NCBI GenBank assembly: GCA_015075545.1
Contig: JABTUC010000002.1
Location: forward strand, 372,001-436,000
Direction: 5' to 3'
DNA: 64,000 nucleotides
From: Ideonella sp.
Lineage (GTDB): Bacteria; Pseudomonadota; Gammaproteobacteria; Burkholderiales; Burkholderiaceae_C
Both the position numbers and the translations under genes were made by a program. The notes beneath the pieces were generated by a model that saw only the letters and a program-made list of their open reading frames with translations, did no database searches and was not told the origin of the DNA. Position 1 is the first letter of the stretch, and each line of letters opens with the position of its first letter. This document shows positions 61,477 to 64,000 of this stretch, one piece after another.

Positions 61477-61968
61477 TCAGGCGCTGTCGGCCCAGTGGCT
61501 GCGCAGCCGCAGGCCGGTCTTCTTGAGGATGGCGGTCGAGTACAGGATGTCGTGGCCACAACAAGCCGACCCGAGCAGCTTCGCGATGCCTTGCGCCTGC
61601 GCGACCACCTGGTCGCGCGAGCGGCCGTGCAGCATGACGAACAGGTTGTACGGCCAGTCGGGCAAGCGGCGCGGCCGGCGGTAGCAGTGGCTCACGCCGG
61701 GCAGCGTGGCCACCTGCGCGCCGAGCGCGTCGACCGACTCGTCGGCGACGTCCCACACGCTCATGCCGTTGGCGGTGTAGCCGAGCTTGTAGTGGTTGGG
61801 CACCGCGCCGATGCGTCGCACCAGGCCGCTGGCCAGCATGGCGGCCAGGCGATCGCGCACCGCTGCCGCGCTGACGCCGAGCATCGCGCCCACCGCCTCG
61901 TAGGGTTGCGGCACCAGCGGCAGGCCGCTCTGCAGTGCCGCCACCAGCGCGCGGTCGAACTCAGTCAT
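61477..61968 (-). CDS. nirH: NirH: siroheme decarboxylase subunit
   Basis: 163-residue Lrp/AsnC-like siroheme decarboxylase subunit. The helix-turn-helix-like N-terminus (PLVPQPYEAVGAMLGVSAAAVRDRLAAML) no longer serves DNA binding. GLVRRIGAVPNHYKLGYTANGMSVWDV carries the substrate-region His, then CYRRPRRLPDWPYNLFVMLHGRS. NirD/L/G/H together decarboxylate siroheme to 12,18-didecarboxysiroheme. ATG 61968 overlaps nirG; 61974 is an alternative. Confidence 0.87.
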   Translation of the reverse strand: MTEFDRALVAALQSGLPLVPQPYEAVGAMLGVSAAAVRDRLAAMLASGLVRRIGAVPNHYKLGYTANGMSVWDVADESVDALGAQVATLPGVSHCYRRPRRLPDWPYNLFVMLHGRSRDQVVAQAQGIAKLLGSACCGHDILYSTAILKKTGLRLRSHWADSA

Positions 61969-62542
61969 CGCCATCGTCGCTCTCCAGCTCGACACCCAGC
62001 GGCAGCTTCAGCTCGACCTTGAACTCGCGCTCTTTCGGAAAGCGCCACACCGCCAGACCGGTGTCCGCTTCGATACGCTGCAAGACATGCTCGGCCGCGG
62101 CGGCCGACTCGGCGCCGACCACGAACCACATGTTGAGCCCCGCCGGCGGCCTCGTGGCCTTGCCGTCGGCGCACGGGCACGGCGCGCCGGGCTTGCAGGC
62201 GGCCGCCGCGCTCGCGCGATCGGATTCGCGCCGGTAGTTGTGCGCCACCTCGGGCCAGGCGTTCACCTGCTCGGCCACCGCGTCGAAGCGAGCCTCGGGC
62301 ACCGCCAGCGCCGCCAGCACGAACACGCCGCCGCTGCGCTCGATCTGGAACAACGGCCCGAAGCGCGTGAGCACGCCGTGCGCCAGCAGGCTGGTCAGGC
62401 GGTCGAGCACTTCGTCCTCGCTCAGCCGCAGCTCGCGCCCGACCTCGGCGAACGGCCGGTCGATCAGCGGCAGCCCGCCGTGCAGGCGCTGCATCAGGCG
62501 CGCATCGGTGGCGTCGAATCCGGGCGAGTGGTCTTCACGCAT
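61961..62542 (-). CDS. nirG: NirG/NirL-type siroheme decarboxylase subunit with Cys-rich insertion
   Basis: 193-residue AsnC-like subunit: HGGLPLIDRPFAEVGRELRLSEDEVLDRLTSLL, then GVLTRFGPLFQIERSG and EVAHNYRRES. It is about 40 residues longer than usual because of an insertion around residues 112-135 with a Cys-x4-Cys-x-Cys cluster (CKPGAPCPCADG) placed just before the NMWFVV strand. This may bind a metal or simply be a loop. Assignment to G rather than L is by gene order. Overlaps the neighbouring genes on both sides. Confidence 0.8.
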   Translation of the reverse strand: MREDHSPGFDATDARLMQRLHGGLPLIDRPFAEVGRELRLSEDEVLDRLTSLLAHGVLTRFGPLFQIERSGGVFVLAALAVPEARFDAVAEQVNAWPEVAHNYRRESDRASAAAACKPGAPCPCADGKATRPPAGLNMWFVVGAESAAAAEHVLQRIEADTGLAVWRFPKEREFKVELKLPLGVELESDDGDD

Positions 62543-63542
62543 GGCTGGCCTGCTCTTTCAGATCGCGAAAGCGCCGCGCGCCCTCTTGCTTGAAGCGCCG
62601 GCGCGAGAACAGGATCTCGCGCGCGTAGCCATCGAGCCCGGCGCGGCGCGACGCGCCGTCGATCGCCGCGCGCACGCGCTCGCGCTCGCGGCCGTGCACC
62701 ATGCAGTACAGGTTGTACGGCCAGCCCGGCGCGCGCGCGCGCCGGTACGCCAGCGTGACCGCGGGGTCGCGCGCCAGCGCCGCGCCGCGGGCGTCGACCG
62801 CGTCGTCGGGCACGTCGAACACCGTCATCGCGTTGGCGTCGAAGCCCAGTTCGTGGTGCCGCACGACGACGCCGAAGCGCCGCAGCGCGCCGTCGCGCAA
62901 CCAGCGCGCGAGCGTGTCGAGCACCTGCGCGGTGCCGCAGCCGAGCTGCAGCGCCCAGCGGTCGTACGGCCGGGGCACCAGCGGCAGGCCTGCCTCCACG
63001 AGCGCCGCCAGCGGCCAGTCGGCGGCCGGCAGCGGCGCGCTCGCCTCGGCGCGCGCGGCGCTGGGCGCGTGCGACACCGCGCCGCCGAGGTCGAAGCCGA
63101 GGTCGATGCGGTAGGCGCGCTGCATCGGCAGCCGCAGCATCGGCAACTGCAGCACCGCCTGCAGTGCATCGAGCGTGCGCTGCACCGCCGCGACGCTGCG
63201 GCCGCCGAGCACGAACCACAGGTTGAAACGGTGCTCGCGCTCGTAGTTGTGGTTGACGCCGGGCTGCGCCGATACCAGCGCCGCCGCCTCGGCCAGCCGG
63301 CCGTGCGGCGCCGCCAGCGCGGCGAGCACACTGGCGCCGCCGGCACCGGCGGCGAAGACGCCGCCGATGCGACTCAGTGCGCCTTCGGTGCGCAGCCGCC
63401 GATAGTGCGCGAGCACCGCGGCTTCGCCGGCACCGAGCGCCTCGGCGACGTGCGCGAACGGCGCCTCGACGAGCGGGAAGCCGCGCTGCCAGTCGTTGAG
63501 CAGGCGATGACGCAGGGTGTCGGGCGGGTTCATCGGCGCCAT
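62535..63542 (-). CDS. nirDL: NirDL fusion: siroheme decarboxylase
   Basis: 335 residues formed by two AsnC-like siroheme decarboxylase units. Unit 1 (1-165): GFPLVEAPFAHVAEALGAGEAAV, GGVFAAGAGG, GVNHNYEREHRFNLWFVLGG. Unit 2 (about 175-335): GLPLVPRPYDRWALQLGCGTAQV, RRFGVVVRHHELGFDANAMTVFDV, LAYRRARAPGWPYNLYCMVHG. NirD and NirL are separate in Pseudomonas but fused in several denitrifiers. Paired with NirG/NirH. ATG 63542 overlaps the nirF stop (TGATG). Confidence 0.88.
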   Translation of the reverse strand: MAPMNPPDTLRHRLLNDWQRGFPLVEAPFAHVAEALGAGEAAVLAHYRRLRTEGALSRIGGVFAAGAGGASVLAALAAPHGRLAEAAALVSAQPGVNHNYEREHRFNLWFVLGGRSVAAVQRTLDALQAVLQLPMLRLPMQRAYRIDLGFDLGGAVSHAPSAARAEASAPLPAADWPLAALVEAGLPLVPRPYDRWALQLGCGTAQVLDTLARWLRDGALRRFGVVVRHHELGFDANAMTVFDVPDDAVDARGAALARDPAVTLAYRRARAPGWPYNLYCMVHGRERERVRAAIDGASRRAGLDGYAREILFSRRRFKQEGARRFRDLKEQASHA

Positions 63543-64000
63543 CAGAAACCGACGCGCGCCGCGCGCGCGGTGAAGAAGATGCCGCTGGGCGAGTCCACCG
63601 GCAGCGATGCCAGGGTCTCGAAGTGCTGCGTGTCGAGCACCACGACGCGGTGGTCGTCGCGCGCGCTCAGCCACACCGCCTCGCCGCGCGGCGTGAACTC
63701 CAGGTGCAGGATCGCGCGGCCGGGCTCGAGCGTGCGCACCACGCGCTGCTCGAGGGTGTCGATCACCTGCACGCGGTGGTAATCGGGCAGCGCGAAGCTC
63801 ACCCACACCTGGCGGCCGTCGGGGCGGGCGATCACGAACACCGGCTGGCCGGCCACCGCGACGCGGCCGACCTCCTGCCAGCTCTGCGTGTCGACCACCA
63901 GCACCTCGTGGCGGCCGATCGCGGGCAGATACGCATGGTGCCCGGCCACCGCCCAGCCGCGCAGGTGCGGCATCTTGTACACCGGCAGCGGCTGCTCGCC
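63542..64000 (-). CDS. nirF: NirF: heme d1 biosynthesis propeller protein (partial, C-terminal part)
   Basis: Only the last 152 or so residues are in the window; the frame is open to base 64000 and the start lies beyond it. Repeated d1-type propeller blades are visible (HEVLVVDTQSWQEVGRVAVAG, PDYHRVQVIDTLEQRVVRTLEPG, ILHLEFTPRGEAVWLSARDDHRVVVLDT, SPSGIFFTARAARVGF). No CxxCH occurs in this part, consistent with NirF rather than NirN/NirS. NirF acts late in heme d1 synthesis. It is the visible 5'-most gene of the nir operon on this strand. Confidence 0.85.
   Translation of the reverse strand, partial: GEQPLPVYKMPHLRGWAVAGHHAYLPAIGRHEVLVVDTQSWQEVGRVAVAGQPVFVIARPDGRQVWVSFALPDYHRVQVIDTLEQRVVRTLEPGRAILHLEFTPRGEAVWLSARDDHRVVVLDTQHFETLASLPVDSPSGIFFTARAARVGF

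Overview
The window is very GC-rich, densely packed bacterial DNA with strong G/C preference at third codon positions. The gene families (leucine/isovalerate catabolism, exosortase A with PEP-CTERM, HiPIP, a cytochrome cd1-type denitrification cluster, betaproteobacterial-style FNR boxes) point to a metabolically versatile denitrifying betaproteobacterium of the Burkholderiales, Rubrivivax/Leptothrix-like. That assignment is inferred from gene content only. No rRNA, tRNA, CRISPR array or recognisable IS transposase was seen.

Region 1 (1-10.6 kb) is a leucine/isovalerate degradation locus: isovaleryl-CoA dehydrogenase, methylcrotonyl-CoA carboxylase beta, DinB-like protein, enoyl-CoA hydratase, DUF4126 membrane protein, methylcrotonyl-CoA carboxylase alpha and HMG-CoA lyase, followed by a tightly overlapped YbaK/DUF1289/HCCA-isomerase trio. 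Two gene boundaries here carry short imperfect duplications (offsets 149 and 151 bp) with small hairpin inserts. The ivd 5' end looks frameshifted and the LysR fragment at the left edge has an in-frame stop.

Region 2 (10.6-23.4 kb) holds envelope and housekeeping genes: PAP2 phosphatase and lipid A phosphoethanolamine transferase divergent from a PmrAB-like two-component system with a PmrA-like box, an ECF42-like sigma factor with a shrunken YCII protein, an FNR-box-controlled universal stress protein, AroE-like and AroQ enzymes, a CheY-like regulator, a LysE exporter, an RNA ligase-like protein and an FAD oxidoreductase.

Region 3 (23.5-32.3 kb) is a compact PEP-CTERM/exosortase circuit: prsK, prsR, prsT, xrtA fused to EpsI, then one PEP-CTERM protein behind a sigma-54 promoter and closed by an intrinsic terminator. 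No polysaccharide genes accompany it.

Region 4 (32.3-46.9 kb) is mixed metabolism (tartrate dehydrogenase-like enzyme, nitronate monooxygenase, two SDRs, ferredoxin-NADP reductase, FAH hydrolase, cysteine desulfurase-like enzyme), an RND efflux pair, HiPIP and a glyoxalase-like protein.

Region 5 (47-64 kb) is the most notable. A divergent FNR/DNR promoter drives a long operon with a small membrane protein, a CuA subunit II, a heme-copper catalytic subunit lacking the active-site tyrosine, CtaB, SenC/Sco, a cytochrome b-ferredoxin-MvhD fusion, an unknown anchored protein, a second highly divergent heme-copper subunit and a CtaA-like protein. A Dnr-type regulator follows. On the other strand lie a paralogous cytochrome b fused to a 2Fe-2S/FAD reductase and the heme d1 genes nirF-nirDL-nirG-nirH-nirJ-nirN (nirF cut by the window edge). 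Together these look like a nitrite/NO-respiring module with unusual electron-input proteins.
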